64,000 nt of DNA, taken from the NCBI RefSeq assembly GCF_029633865.1, contig NC_079224.1, positions 22,386,404 to 22,450,403 on the forward strand. The letters are read 5' to 3'. The DNA is from Lampris incognitus (taxonomy: Eukaryota; Chordata; Actinopteri; Lampriformes; Lampridae). Positions 32,654 through 46,771 of this stretch are shown here, piece by piece. The first letter of the stretch is position 1. Each line of letters opens with the position of its first letter. The notes beneath the pieces were generated by a model. It searched no databases. It had not been told where the DNA came from and saw only the letters and a program-made list of their open reading frames with translations. Position numbers and translations under genes: made by a program.

Positions 32654-33374
32654 ACGTGCACGGAGGGACGCAGCGCCTCGCTTTGCCGCCGAACCGCTGG
32701 TGGAAGAAACAGAGGCCGCTCCCGCGCCGTCTCCGGGCAGTCACTTCAGCCACCACTGCCGGGTCCGCGTCCTCCGACGTCGGCTGCAGAGGCTCCGATG
32801 CCACACTCTGCACAGAGAACCGTCTGGTAGCCAGCAGGACCCGATCGGCCTCCTCAGCCAAACCTCGGCAGTCACCAGCGGCCAGACACGGGGAGTTAGC
32901 CAAAGCCGCGCGCACAGGAGACGGGAGCTGGCGCAGGAAAACGTGCGGGAAAAGGAACCCACCTTCGTCTGAGCCTAGCAGCGACAGCATATTGTCCATG
33001 AGATCCACAGCCGTCCCATCGCCCAAACCGGATAGAGAGAGTATTCTATCTGCCCTCTCTGCGGTAGATAGGCTGTACCTCCGGAGCAGAAGATGTTTGA
33101 GGGCGACGTATTTATCGTGTTGCGGAGGGGCGCGCAACAGCTGCATGGCCCGGCGTGTGGACTGCTGGTCCAGCGCAGCAACGACCAAATAGTATCTGGA
33201 GTCGTCCGCGGAGATTCCACGCAGGTGGAACAGCGCCTCGACAAGCTGGAACCACGAGGCCGGGTCGCTCTGCCAGAACTCTGGGAGTTTCACAGCCGCG
33301 GCGAGAACGGCCGGCTGTGAGAGTTGGGGCGGCGTGGCCGAAGTGGATTCACACTCCTCTTCTGCTCCAAACAT
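32592..33374 (-). CDS. gag of element 1 with a C-H-C-C motif
   Basis: The likely start is ATG 33374, just inside the primer site, because the longer open frame runs back into the LTR. About 260 codons. The capsid-like part has FWQSDPASWFQLVEALFHLRG and LRQLPSPVRAAL. Near the C-terminus CFFHQRFGGKARRCVPPC gives C-x2-H-x9-C-x3-C, replacing the usual C-C-H-C zinc knuckle. It packages the element's RNA in such retrotransposons. Homologous to the gag at 47335-48083. Confidence 0.8.
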   Translation of the reverse strand: MFGAEEECESTSATPPQLSQPAVLAAAVKLPEFWQSDPASWFQLVEALFHLRGISADDSRYYLVVAALDQQSTRRAMQLLRAPPQHDKYVALKHLLLRRYSLSTAERADRILSLSGLGDGTAVDLMDNMLSLLGSDEGGFLFPHVFLRQLPSPVRAALANSPCLAAGDCRGLAEEADRVLLATRRFSVQSVASEPLQPTSEDADPAVVAEVTARRRRGSGLCFFHQRFGGKARRCVPPCTFEAAGNSRAALSSSCGRWRT

Positions 33375-33381
33375 GTTCAAT

Positions 33382-33393
33382 TCGGGGTCACCA
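33382..33393 (-). other. Primer binding site (tRNA-Trp type), element 1
   Basis: On the coding strand the bases next to the 5' LTR, after one spacer base, read TGGTGACCCCGA. This is complementary to the 3' end of vertebrate tRNA-Trp (TCGGGGTCA plus CCA). The match stops after 12 bases. Confidence 0.8.
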
Positions 33394-33394
33394 A

Positions 33395-33568
33395 TGTGGC
33401 AGGATGAGGAAAAACACAGGAGACCAAGGCGAGTTTGATGTTTATTCCTCAACTCCAAAAATCAACTGCAGCAGGAACAACCCTGCACCGGCGAGCCCGG
33501 GAACGTAAACCACGCCCCCAGCCCACAGTCCTGCTGGGTGAGAGGCATAGCCCCTAGTGTCCGCCACA
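33395..33568 (-). repeat. LTR (5') of Ty3/gypsy element 1
   Basis: 174 bp, TG...CA, nearly identical to the LTR at 29259-29433. It is followed by the ATAG target duplication. Confidence 0.9.
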
Positions 33569-33572
33569 ATAG

Positions 33573-34216
33573 TGTCATTCTATTCCCAATTACACTGCAC
33601 AATCAATATTTGCTTCATAATGATGATAAAGCAAAAAAGTTGTCTACTGCTGCTTTAAATTAGCTAAATATTTAAAATCGAGGGCCTATCCTTTTGAATT
33701 TCAGCAGTTTTGAGAGTGGTCAATTGAGTGGTCAGTTCATCATGTCTAACAGTGCTGAAAATTGATTATTTTGCGGTAGTACAATTTGACATTGTGATAA
33801 AGAGGGGATTAAGCTTTCTGGTGCTTTTTGTATATAAAGCTAAGAAACTCAATAAGCCCATCCCTCATGTCACTTAAGTTTTTGACTTTTGAGTTTAATT
33901 AAAAGACAATTTGTTCATGCACTGTCCTTCACTTCTTCTCTTAAATATGGAAGTCAGGGCTGCCTAATGCATCCAACCCTTCACCACTGTTTTTCCCTCA
34001 AAGTCACTCAATTGACTTGACTTCACTTGACTCAATCGACCTACCACTGTGGGGACTGACTGAGCCTATGGCAAAAGAGGGAGTTGAACGGAATAAACAT
34101 GGAAAAGGACTGGTCTGAAAAGCTTGAATTCATAAAAGCATGACTGATTGACTTGATGCGTGAAAAAAATTTCTGAGTAGGAAAGACAGACTAATTCTCA
34201 CATGCACCATTCTGGC
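33573..34216. other. No gene recognised
   Basis: AT-rich sequence without exon-like frames or a recognisable repeat. Confidence 0.45.
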
Positions 34217-35606
<1,390 letters not shown>

Positions 35607-36005
35607 GCATCTGGGTGGTGATGTGGTCTATTCCATTGCCTACCAGCACGGGGATTGCCGGTTCGAATCCTCGCGTTACCTCCGGCTTGGTCGGGCGGTC
35701 TGCTGGTGGGAACCCAGATGTGGGTGTGTGTCCTGGCTGCTGCACTAGCACCTCCTCTGGTCGGTCGGGGGGCACCTGTTCAGGGAGAAGGGGGAACTTG
35801 GGGGGAATAGCGTGATCCTCCCACGCGCTACGTCCCCCTGGCAAAACTCCTCACTGTCAGGTGACAAGAAGTGGCTGGCGACTCCACATGTATCAGAAGA
35901 GGCATGTGTTAGTCTGCATTCCTCCCCGGATCGGCAGAGGGGGTGGAGCAGCGACCGGGATGGCTCGGAAGAGTGGGGTAATTGGCCGGATACAATTGGG
36001 GGACT
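35607..36005 (+). repeat. SINE family A, copy 4 (with A-box and B-box head)
   Basis: Begins GGCATCTGGGTGGTGATGTG (A-box region) and contains CGGTTCGAATCC (B-box) near 35659, then the full body to CGGATACAATTGGGGGAC and a T run. Confidence 0.85.
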
Positions 36006-36204
36006 TTTTTTTTAAAGAAATTGTGTAAGCAGACACACAAATCCAACTCCAGGAGCTTGCCTGAAATATTCAGGGGCACACAGGCGGCGTATAAATTGTA
36101 TTTAATTTTCTTTTGAAAATCAGGTTCAGAAGAAGAAGAGGCATTTCTCAGCAGTGGTAGGTGGGGTGGTCCAGTTTTATTTGAAATGCCTCACTGGTAA
36201 AGGA

Positions 36205-37629
<1,425 letters not shown>

Positions 37630-37975
37630 TTTTTAGTTACTTTACTGATCCCCGTTAACCCATCCTAGCTGTGTAACTAGGAGCAGTGGGCAGCCGCCGT
37701 GCAGCACCCGGGGACCAACTCCAGTTCGTCTTGCCATGCCTTGCTCAGGGGCACAGACAGGAATATTAACCCTAACATGTATGTCTTTTTGATGGTGAGG
37801 GAAACCGCAGCACCCGGAGAAAACCCACCGCAGACATGGGGAGAACATGCAATCTCCTCACAGAGGACGACCTGGGTCTGGGATGACCCCCAAGGATGGA
37901 CAACCCCGGGGTTTGAACCCAGGATCCTTTTGCTGTGAGCTGACAGCGCTAACCACTGCACTGTCATGCCACATA
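37630..37975 (-). repeat. tRNA-derived SINE (local family B), copy 1
   Basis: The minus strand has a tRNA-like head with CAGTGGTTAGCGCTGTCAGC and GGTTCAAACCCC (B-box). The CATGTTCTCCCCATGTCTG body follows, then a tail with GGGTTAACGGGGATCAGTAA. The same family occurs at 41280-41620. Confidence 0.75.
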
Positions 37976-38689
37976 ACAAATACATAACATATCTGCAAAA
38001 AAAAACAAATAAAAAAACAGCACCCCCCCCCCAAATTTTAGTCAGCGCTTTGATTCAATACTTGTCTCGCTTTCTTGACCTCAGTCCAGCAGGATTGTAA
38101 TATTTAATCCATCTTTAGGAGAACCCCCCTCCTCCCGTGCAGGATGGACTTGCCATTGGATAGAATGGCTAATATGTGGCATGTTGAAAGGGAATAGAGG
38201 AGGCTGTTTCAGCGGGGAGCCCTGTGCTCTACTCGCTTTGGGTTGATCAGGGTGTCTGGGAATCTGAATTTCAACAAAAGGCTCTCATTGAGTGCCAGCC
38301 CACACGGTGATCACCCTAATGTCTTTCTTATCATCACTTCTGCTGTGTACCATTTCTAGATGAGAGACAAAGATGATGAAAGCAGCTTCACTCAGACGTA
38401 CTGTGGTGTTCGTGTGAAATATGAACAAATGCATATGAAGAAAATACGGCAGATTCGTTTGCTTAGAAATTAGTTTATTGCAATAATTCTTTAAAGAAGC
38501 TGTCAGTGTTTCTACAAATCCAACTCGGGAAATTTTGAGACGTATGGAAAATGCGAGTAAAGAAAGAAAGAAGTGATTTCTAAATTTACTTTGACTTGTA
38601 TTTCATTGCAGACAGTTTGAATGCAAGACATTTCATGTTTTGTCAGCTCAACTTCATTTCATTTGTAAATATACATCCACTCCTGCCAT

Positions 38690-40440
38690 TTAGGCCTGCA
38701 GCACATTCCAAAAAAAGTCATGACGGGGGCAATTTAGGGCTAGTAATGAAGGCAAACAATTAAATGATGTGATTTGAAACAGGTGATGTTAACAGGTGGT
38801 TGTAATGATTTGGTGCAAAAGCAGCATCCAGGAAAGGCCTAGTTTTTTAGGAGTAAAGATTGGCTGAGGATCCAGCCAGTTTGCCAACAAATGCGTGAGA
38901 AAATTATTGAAATGTTTAAAAACAATGTTCCTCAAAGAAAGATGGGAAGATATTTGTATATTTCACCCTCTATGGTGCATAACACAATTAAAAGATTCAA
39001 GGAATCTGGAGGAATTTCAGTGTGTAAAGGGCAAGGGTGCAAGCCTAAGCTGAATAACCATGCTCTCCGATTCCTCAGACGCCACTGAATCAAAACCCGC
39101 CATTCATCTGTAAGAGATATAACCACATAAACTCTGGATTATTTAGGCAAACCTTTGTCAAGCACTTCAACGTGTAGTTATATCCACAAAAGCCAGTTAA
39201 AACTTAACTGTACCGGGTGTCCGGGTGGTGTGACGGACTATCCCGTTGCCTACCAACACGGGGATCACCAGTTCAATTCCCCGTGTTACCTCTACCTTGG
39301 TCAGGCATCCCTACAGACACAATTGGCTGTGTCTGTGGGTGGGAAGCCGGATGTGGGTGTGTGTCCTGGTCACTGTACTAGCACCTCCTCTGGTCGGTCA
39401 GGGCACCTGTTCAGGGGGGAGGGGGAACTGGGGGGAATAGCATGATCCTCCCACGTGCTACGTCCCTATGGTGAAACTCCTCACTGTCAGGTGAAAAAAA
39501 AGTGGTCAGTGACTCCACATGTATCAGAAGAGGCATGTGATAGTCTGCAGCCCTCCCCGGCTTGGCCGAGGGGGTGGAGTAGCGACTGGGACTGCTTGGA
39601 AGAGTGGGGTAATTGGCCAAGTACAATTGGGGCGAAAGGGGGGGGGGTAAATTAAAAATATAATTTATTGTGTCTTATGTATAAATCATGACCAGAACCC
39701 CATTGACATATCTGGGCTCAGAGGCATCTGGGATGGACCATCACAGTAGAAACGTGTATTGTGGTCAGACGAATCAGTATTTCAGGTCTTTTTTGGAAAA
39801 AAATTGATGCCGTGTGGTCTGGACCAAAAAAGAACAAGACCATCCAGAATGTTACCAGCAACAAGTCCAAAAGCCAGGGTCTGTCTTCGTATGGTGTTGT
39901 GTCAGTCCCCTCGGCAAAGGTAACTTATACTTCTGTGATGGCACTGTTAATGCCGAAAAGTACATAGAGATTTCAGAGCAACATATGCTGCCTTCAAGAT
40001 GACATCTTTTCCAGGGACGTCCATGCATATGTCAACAAGACATTGCAAAACCACATTCTACACACATTACAAAGGCATGGCTGCGGAAGAAGAGGGTGCG
40101 GTGCAGGACTGGCCTGCCTGCAGTCACAACCTATCCCCAGTAGAGATTGTGGCACATTTTAAACGCAAAATGCAACAAATGAAGACCCTCCATACTTTTG
40201 CGCACCTTAAGACTTGTTTGCAGGGAGAATGGGACAAAATTCCTCCTGAAACGCTTCATCACTTGGCGTCTTCAGTCCCTAAATGTCTTTTAAGTATTGT
40301 GAAAAGGAATGGCAAGATTACAAAGTGGTAAATACTTTATTGCCCCAACTTTTTTTTAAATATGTTGCAAGAATCAAAGTTGAAATAAGTGTTTATTTTT
40401 TTAAAAACAATAAAATTCATGAGGTAAAACATCTAACAAT
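38690..40440 (+). pseudogene. Tc1/mariner-like transposase pseudogene split by a SINE
   Basis: An N-terminal frame at 38891-39088 gives MREKIIEMFKNNVPQRKMGR and a helix-turn-helix (ISPSMVHNTIKRFKESGG) followed by a GCKPKL linker. A SINE occupies 39216-39652. Downstream, frames give pieces of the catalytic part and finish with ACSHNLSPVEIVAHFKRKM and WDKIPPETLHHLASSVPKCL, ending in NGKITKW at 40331, as in Tc1-like C-termini. Several frameshifts and stops. Confidence 0.75.
39216..39652 (+). repeat. SINE family A, copy 5
   Basis: Starts GTGTCCGGGTGGTGTGACGG, with CAGTTCAATTCCC in the B-box position (diverged). Full body, ending AATTGGGGCGAAAGGGGGGG. Inserted in the Tc1-like pseudogene. Confidence 0.85.
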
Positions 40441-41279
40441 GTGCTGTTTTATTGTTTTCAGTGTAATACAGGCCAGCATCTTTACGTTTATCTCCCATGA
40501 TACACTTTGGTCGTCGTCCTTTGGTGGATTCTCAGTCGGTATTACAGTGTTGATTGAACTGACAGACTTCAGTTGACCTGTGCGAGCAGATATTTTCAGA
40601 CAGGAAGTGTCAGCCATCCTCCACACCACCACATGAACCCCCTTGTCAGCATTTTGCAGTTTCAGTTCGAGTACTTCCCTTTTCAGCTAGCATCCAGTTC
40701 ACTTTCACAGAGACTTATTTCCTTATCGTCTGTGTCAACACACACAGTTCAGATAGTGGTACAGTCATGTAGGAACAAGAATGGTGTAGATTCCTGCAAA
40801 TGGTAGGAAATTAAAAACTGAACATTGCTTTTTCATAGTTTGCATTGATCCTGCAATAGAACAATTATCAGAGTTTATTGGGGCCATCACATGATTTGAT
40901 ATCTGTGGAAATGTGTCATGCTTTGTCCTCAGTTGCTTTTATTTCCTCTTTTTTCACATGTTGCTCAGCCTAGTGACATTTCAACCGAAATCCTTATCGG
41001 TTGGCTCTTCTTTTTTTTCTTTTTTTTCTTTTTTACATTTTCTTACTCCTTGTTTGGGTCACAGGGAACTGAAGTCTATTTCGGCATACTTCAGGCAGAT
41101 GGCAGGAAGACACCCTGGACGCGCCACCAGTCCATCACAGCAAACTCACTAAGCTGGGGAAAATGTGTTTACAGACAACTTTTTAAAGTCCCCGCTTTGG
41201 TCATAAAAACAAAAGCAGTCTCACACTCTGGTAATTGATGTGTCCTCCTTATTTAAGGAATAAAATACATGACGCTGTG
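40441..41279. other. No gene; contains a copy of a motif repeated at 43433
   Basis: A 57-nt stretch at 40561-40616 (GACAGACTTCAGTTGACCTG...GGAAGTGTCAGCCAT) recurs diverged at 43433-43488. Otherwise no gene is recognised. T runs near 41010-41030. Confidence 0.45.
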
Positions 41280-41620
41280 ACAGCATGGTGGCCCAGTGGT
41301 TAGCACTGTTGCCTCACAGCAAGAAGGTCCTGGGTTCGAACCCCAGGCCGTCCCAGGTCTTTTCTGTGTGGAGTTTGCATGTTCTCCCTGTGTCTGTGTG
41401 GGTTTCCTCTGGGTGCACCGGTTTCCTCCCACCATCAAAAAGACATGCATGTTAGGGTTGATACTCTTGCCTGTGTCCCTGACCAAGGCAATGGAAAGAA
41501 GAACTGCAGGTGGTCCCCAGGCGCTGCAACTGCCCACTGCTGCTCCTAGCTACACTGCTAGGATGGGTTAAACACAGAGGATGAATTTCCCCATGGGGAT
41601 TAATAAAGTATAGCTTCTTC
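41280..41620 (+). repeat. SINE family B, copy 2
   Basis: The tRNA-like head has GGTGGCCCAGTGGTTAGCAC (A-box side) and GGTTCGAACCCC (B-box). Then come GTTTGCATGTTCTCCCTGTG and a tail CCCCATGGGGATTAATAAAG. A tRNA gene is excluded by the long SINE body. Confidence 0.8.
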
Positions 41621-41627
41621 TGAACTA

Positions 41628-41628
<1 letters not shown>

Positions 41629-41698
<70 letters not shown>
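41629..41698. repeat. (TA)n(TG)n microsatellite
   Basis: Compound dinucleotide array directly visible. Confidence 0.95.
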
Positions 41699-41835
41699 GG
41701 CCCTGTGATCGCCTGGCGGCCTGCACAGAGTGTCTCCTCGCCTGCTGCTCAATGGCTGCTGGGATAGGCTCCAGCATCCCCATGACCCTGAGAGCAGGAT
41801 AAGCGGTTTGGATAATGGATGGATGGATGGATGAA
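41699..41835 (+). repeat. SINE tail fragment ending in (ATGG)n
   Basis: GCTGGGATAGGCTCCAGCAT, then GAGAGCAGGATAAGCGGTTT and an (ATGG)n array. It is the 3' part of the SINE seen complete and inverted at 44245-44612. Confidence 0.7.
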
Positions 41836-41877
41836 CACTGACTAAAGTTACAGTACAGTACAGGGCAGAGAGAGAAC

Positions 41878-41879
<2 letters not shown>

Positions 41880-41935
<56 letters not shown>
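41880..41935. repeat. (AC)n microsatellite
   Basis: About 28 uninterrupted AC units. Confidence 0.95.
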
Positions 41936-41938
<3 letters not shown>

Positions 41939-42527
41939 TACTATAAGATTACCAGTCAAGCCATGCCAGAGTAGAAGTGATGTGATTATAACTGTCTCAG
42001 TGAAAGCCCGGCTGCAGCATTTTGAGCACGCTGGAGATGAGAAAGCTACATTAGATTGATTTCGGAAAAAGGATAAGAGTTGTCTGAAATTTTAGGCAGT
42101 AAAAGCATGAATGACTTTCTTCAGAAAACATTGACACGGAACAAAAAACGATTTAAAAATGCATTAATCTTTAGAGATTGCTCTCAGTTGAAGAAATCTT
42201 ACGCTGTACAAAGTTTTTAAATCTGTATTTCATTTAAACTTGAGTCACTATCAAACATCATCTCAGGTTTCTGGCAGTTGGCCTCACATCAGCCGGCAGG
42301 ACACCTAATTTGTTATGAGGTATTCGGTGGGCCATATCCTGTAAGATGCCATTTTATTATTTCCCACCGAGCCGTTGATTTAGGGGCATTGGGAATTTTT
42401 CAGACAACAGCCCAGCATCGGGTGATAAATCCGATGTCAAAAGAATAACATGCAGTACAAGACGGGCATCTGGCCGATGTGCATTGACAGATGCATGAAG
42501 TGGGCACATTTTAGGGCATATCAATCT
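41936..42527. other. No gene recognised
   Basis: No supported feature. Confidence 0.4.
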
Positions 42528-42955
42528 TTTTTCCCCCCCTCTTTTTCTCCCCAACCATACTTGGCCAATTACCCCACTCTTCCGAGCCGTCCCGGTCTCT
42601 GCTCCACCCCCTTTGCCGATCCGTGGAGGGCTGCAGACTGCCACATGCCTCCTCCGATACATGTGGAGTCGCCAGCCGCTTCTTTTCACCTGGCAGTGAG
42701 GAGTTTCCCCAGGGGGACGTAGCGCGCAAGAGGATCACACTATTCCTCCCCCGGAACAGACACCCCGACCGACCAGAGGAGGCGCTAGTGCAGCAACCAG
42801 GACACATACCCACATCCGGCTCCCCACCCGCAGACACGGCCAGTTGTGTCTGTAGGGATGCTCGAACAAGCCGGCGGTAACATGGGGATTCGAACCGGCG
42901 ATTCCCATGTTGGTGGGCAACGGAATAGACCACCACACTACCCGGATGCCCCCTA
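42528..42955 (-). repeat. SINE family A, copy 6
   Basis: The reverse complement starts GGGGCATCCGGGTAGTGTGG, has CGGTTCGAATCCCC (B-box) and the complete body. It ends in GGGGAGAAAAAG followed by G-rich sequence. One of the most complete copies here. Confidence 0.85.
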
Positions 42956-43290
42956 GGGCATATCAATCTTCTCGGTATATTATCTTAAAATTTTAGATGA
43001 GTTGAATGTATAATGCAAGATAATGGACTTTTTTATTATTATTATTTCAGCTGTCCTCTCTTCACCTGGATGAAGAGGACGCTGCGGTTTTAGTTCGATG
43101 ATCCTGGTACGTATATATCCACGTAGCTGAACAGACATGAGTTCAATGCCTTTCTAAATGAACGAGTGATATAATAAAGGTACTGCAGACATTATGGACC
43201 AAGACTGAATAGGTTTTATGCTGACCTGTAATAAATCTTATATGGTGTCACACCTGTACATCAGACTTATCAGGTTTTCTATAAACTTTT

Positions 43291-43343
43291 CTGTTCAGTC
43301 CAGAAAACTTGCATACAACAAGACGGAAAGAGGACGTTACCAG
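43291..43343 (+). pseudogene. Diverged duplicate of an rgs18-like first-exon segment
   Basis: These 53 nt match 49094-49146 without indels at 46 of 53 positions, and both are followed by GT (ACCAG|GT). The corresponding residues are LFSPENLHTTRRKEDVT. The first codon is CTG instead of ATG, and a TAA lies in frame at 43282-43284, so it is not a simple first coding exon. It is best read as a relic of local duplication. An alternative exon joined by an unseen acceptor is possible. Confidence 0.5.
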
Positions 43344-43432
43344 GTTGGTGTATGAAATCTAACTGGTTTCTCAGCTGACATAATTTTTTTTCTCAACATC
43401 ACTTTGCCGGATGACTACATGTTGAGTGGATT

Positions 43433-43488
43433 GACAGACTTCAGCTGACCCGTGTGAGCAATTATTCACAGACAGGAAGTTTCAGCCA
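43433..43488. repeat. Diverged duplicate of 40561-40616
   Basis: GACAGACTTCAGCTGACCCG...GGAAGTTTCAGCCAT matches the earlier segment at roughly four fifths of positions. A shorter related piece around ACCTGTAATAA is at about 43226. No transposon motif seen. Confidence 0.5.
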
Positions 43489-43639
43489 TGTTATGGTGGC
43501 CTGTAATAAGTGTTATATGCCGTCACATTTGAAATATTTAACAGAACCCTTACTCGGGTTATCTGTTTCATTTGCTTTCATCCAAGCCAAGAGAATTATT
43601 GTCATGGTCTTCTCATTCATGTCTGTCAACACTCATTTT

Positions 43640-44230
<591 letters not shown>

Positions 44231-44244
44231 AACCACAACCATAT

Positions 44245-44612
44245 ATATATATCCATCCGTTATCCTAACCGCTTATCCTGCTCTCAGGGTTCGAAGGGAT
44301 GCTGGAGCCTATCCCAGCAGTCATTGGGCGGCAGGCGGCGAGACGCCCTGGACAGGCCATCACAGGGCCGACACACATTCACACCTAGGGACAATTTAAT
44401 ACGGCCGATTCACCTGACCTACATGTCTTTGGACTGTGAGAGGAAACTGGAGTACCCAGAGGAAACCCGCAGACACGGGGAGAACATGAAAACTCCACAC
44501 AGAGGACGACCCAGGATGACCCCCAAGGTTGGACTACCCCAGGGCTCGAACCCAGGACCTTCTTGCTATGAGGCGACTGTGCTAACCACTGTGCCACAAG
44601 GGCCACCAATAT
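44245..44612 (-). repeat. tRNA-derived SINE, family B-related with (ATCC) tail
   Basis: The minus strand begins GGTGGCCCTTGTGGCACAGT, has GGGTTCGAGCCC (B-box) and the CATGTTCTCCCCGTGTCTGC body. It ends GAGAGCAGGATAAGCGGTTA and GGATGG-type repeats. It shares the head with family B but has the tail found at 41699-41835. (AT)n follows at 44609-44633. Confidence 0.75.
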
Positions 44613-44638
44613 ATATATATATATATATATATAAAAAT

Positions 44639-44842
44639 TGTGGAGTTAGAAAACAATGAGACAGGAGACGTGAGTAGACGTAGTCGAGGTAGTTTACTAG
44701 CTCCAACTTAGCATGTCATACATTCGACAACGACACTGAACTGTGAACCGGAAGTGCATTATCTGACCCCTTGCCTCTTCCCTTAAAGGTACACCGTCCT
44801 CTTAGGTGAATGTCTTTCGTTATATAGATGTGGGTCACCACA
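44639..44842 (-). repeat. LTR (3') of Ty3/gypsy element 2
   Basis: 204 bp, TGTGGAGTTAGAAAAC...GGGTCACCACA. Compared with the other LTR it has several substitutions, lacks a 2-bp AG and a 6-bp CGGAAG unit. A C-rich tract (the polypurine tract on the other strand) follows at 44843-44853. Confidence 0.9.
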
Positions 44843-44951
44843 CAGGCCCCCCCAGAATTCACCTACACAAAACAATGCAAAACAGCAAAAGTGCAAGTCA
44901 TGAACATAAAAATAGACTCTACAACAGAACAGTCAATGACATAGTGCAAAG

Positions 44952-46751
44952 TCACGGGGAAAACAGGTGATGAGTCGGGGGGCGGACCCTGCGGCCATAA
45001 CGGCTGCGCTTCACAGGAGGGGAAACAGATGGGGCCGAAACCCGGGCCATAGGCGGGGCCGAAGCGAGAACAGAGGCAGGTGCCCGGGCCGACCTAGGAG
45101 GGCGCCCCCGCCGCGGGGGTAGGGCCAATTGCATTGGCTCCCCAATATCCAAGTGAGCGGGCTTGAGACGGTCTATAGCGACCCGCTCCGGCCTGCCCCC
45201 CATGTCCACCACAAAGTTCTTATCCCCCGCCTCCAGGACGCGGAAGGGCCCGTTGTATGGAGGCTGCAGCGGGGACCGATGGCTGTCGTGCCTAATGAAG
45301 ACGTACCTCGCCGATGGCAGATCCTTGGGGACGTAGGACCAGGGGAGGCAGTGTTGAGACATCGGAACGGGAGCAAAGGCACCGGCAGCACTCCGGGATG
45401 CACTGAGGTGAGAGGCGGCCGACCAGGGAGCCGTAGCATCCGGAAGAAACTCCCCCGGAACCCGCAGGGGCTGGCCATACACCAGCTCAGCGGAGGAGGT
45501 CTGGAGGTCTTCCTTCGGGGCCGAACGCAGGCCGAGCATGACCCACGGGAGCCGGTCCATCCAGTCGCAGCCAGTGAGGCTTGCCCGCAGAGCGGCTTTC
45601 ATGTCCCGATGGAACCGCTCACAAAGTCCGTTGCTCTGCGGGTTGTACGCCGTAGTGCGCTGGATCTTCACCCCCAGGTGCTCAGCGACCGCCGTCCAGA
45701 GCTCCAAGGTAAACTGGGAGCCCCGGTCGCTCGTGATGTCACCCGGCGTGCCGAAACGGGCCACCCAGCAGCCGATGAACGCCTGTGCTACCTCTGCTGC
45801 CGTCGTGGAGGACAAGGGAATAGCCTCTGGCCACCTGGTGGCCCTGTCCACAATAGTGAGGAGGAACTTATAACCACGGGAGGGGGGCAGGGGACCCACC
45901 AGGTCAACATTGACGTGGTCAATGGAACCACAAACGGTGCCAAAGGGGCCTTGGTATGGCGGTGCACCTTGGCGCGTTGGCACGCCACACACGAGCCGGC
46001 CCAGGCTCTAACATCCTTACGGAGCCCAGGCCAAACGAACTTGACGCTCACCAGCTTGGTCGAGGCCTTCACTCCCGGGTGGGAAAGGCCGTGGACGGTG
46101 TCGAAAACTCGGCGCCGCCAGGAAGTAGGCACCAGGGGGCGCGGTTGACCGGTGGAGATGTCACAGAGGAGGGTGGTTTTGGCCGCGTCGAACGTCTGAA
46201 CGTCTGAACGTCGAACGTCTGCCCGAGGAAGGTGATGGACGACTCCCCGAACTGACACTTAGCTGGGTTGATGATGAGGCCGTGTTCGCTGAGCCTGTCG
46301 AACAGCTGTCTGAGGTGCGTCATGTGTTCCTCCGCCGACGCGCTGGCCACGAGGATGTCGTCTAAGTACACAAACAAAAATGGCATGTCGCGGAGCACAG
46401 AATCCATAAGGCGCTGAAACGTCTGCGCTGCCCCTTTAAGGCCGAAAGGCATACGTAAGAACTCAAAGAGCCCAAAGGGTGTGATGACAGCCGTTTTTGG
46501 GACATCCAGTGGGTGGACCGGTACTTGGTGATACCCCCCCGCACTAAGTCGATTTTGGAATAGATGGCAGCGCCCGCCAGGTGGGTAGAGAAATCTTGTA
46601 TGTGCGGTATGGGGTACCGGTCGGGGGTCGTGGCATTGTTTAGGCGACGGTAGTCCCCGCACGGGCGCCAACCCCCGTCGGCCTTAGTAACCATGTGAAG
46701 AGGGGAAGCCCACGGGCTGTCAGAACGGCGGACAATGCCGAGGCGCTCCAT
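44952..46751 (-). pseudogene. pol of element 2: reverse transcriptase and integrase, RNase H deleted
   Basis: Reverse-transcriptase frames include [37 protein letters not shown] and [12 protein letters not shown] near 46365. After TFLGQTF the sequence jumps, through a short repetitive junction, to LLCDISTGQPRPLVP, the region before the integrase. The integrase zinc finger (HPGV...CVACQRAK) and core (TSDRGSQF, CERFHR) follow, with a GPF module (PYNGPFRVLE) and a basic tail. Frameshifts near 46560 and 45950. RNase H is absent. Confidence 0.85.
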
Positions 46752-46771
46752 AGTCGAAAACTCCTCCCTGG

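Larger units (their letters stand above)
29259..33568 (-). mobile_element. Ty3/gypsy retrotransposon 1 (CsRn1-like)
   Basis: Bounded by LTRs at 29259-29433 and 33395-33568 that differ at only a few positions, and flanked by ATAG on both sides (29255-29258 and 33569-33572). On the minus strand the order is primer site, gag, protease, reverse transcriptase, RNase H, integrase and polypurine tract. The tRNA-Trp-type primer site and the C-H-C-C Gag motif are traits I associate with the CsRn1 clade. Frameshifts in pol show that the copy is defective although the LTRs suggest recent insertion. Confidence 0.85.

Noticed and set aside
33375..33458. Upstream extension of the gag frame of element 1 into the LTR
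   Set aside because: It would start upstream of the primer binding site; ATG at 33374 is the natural start.
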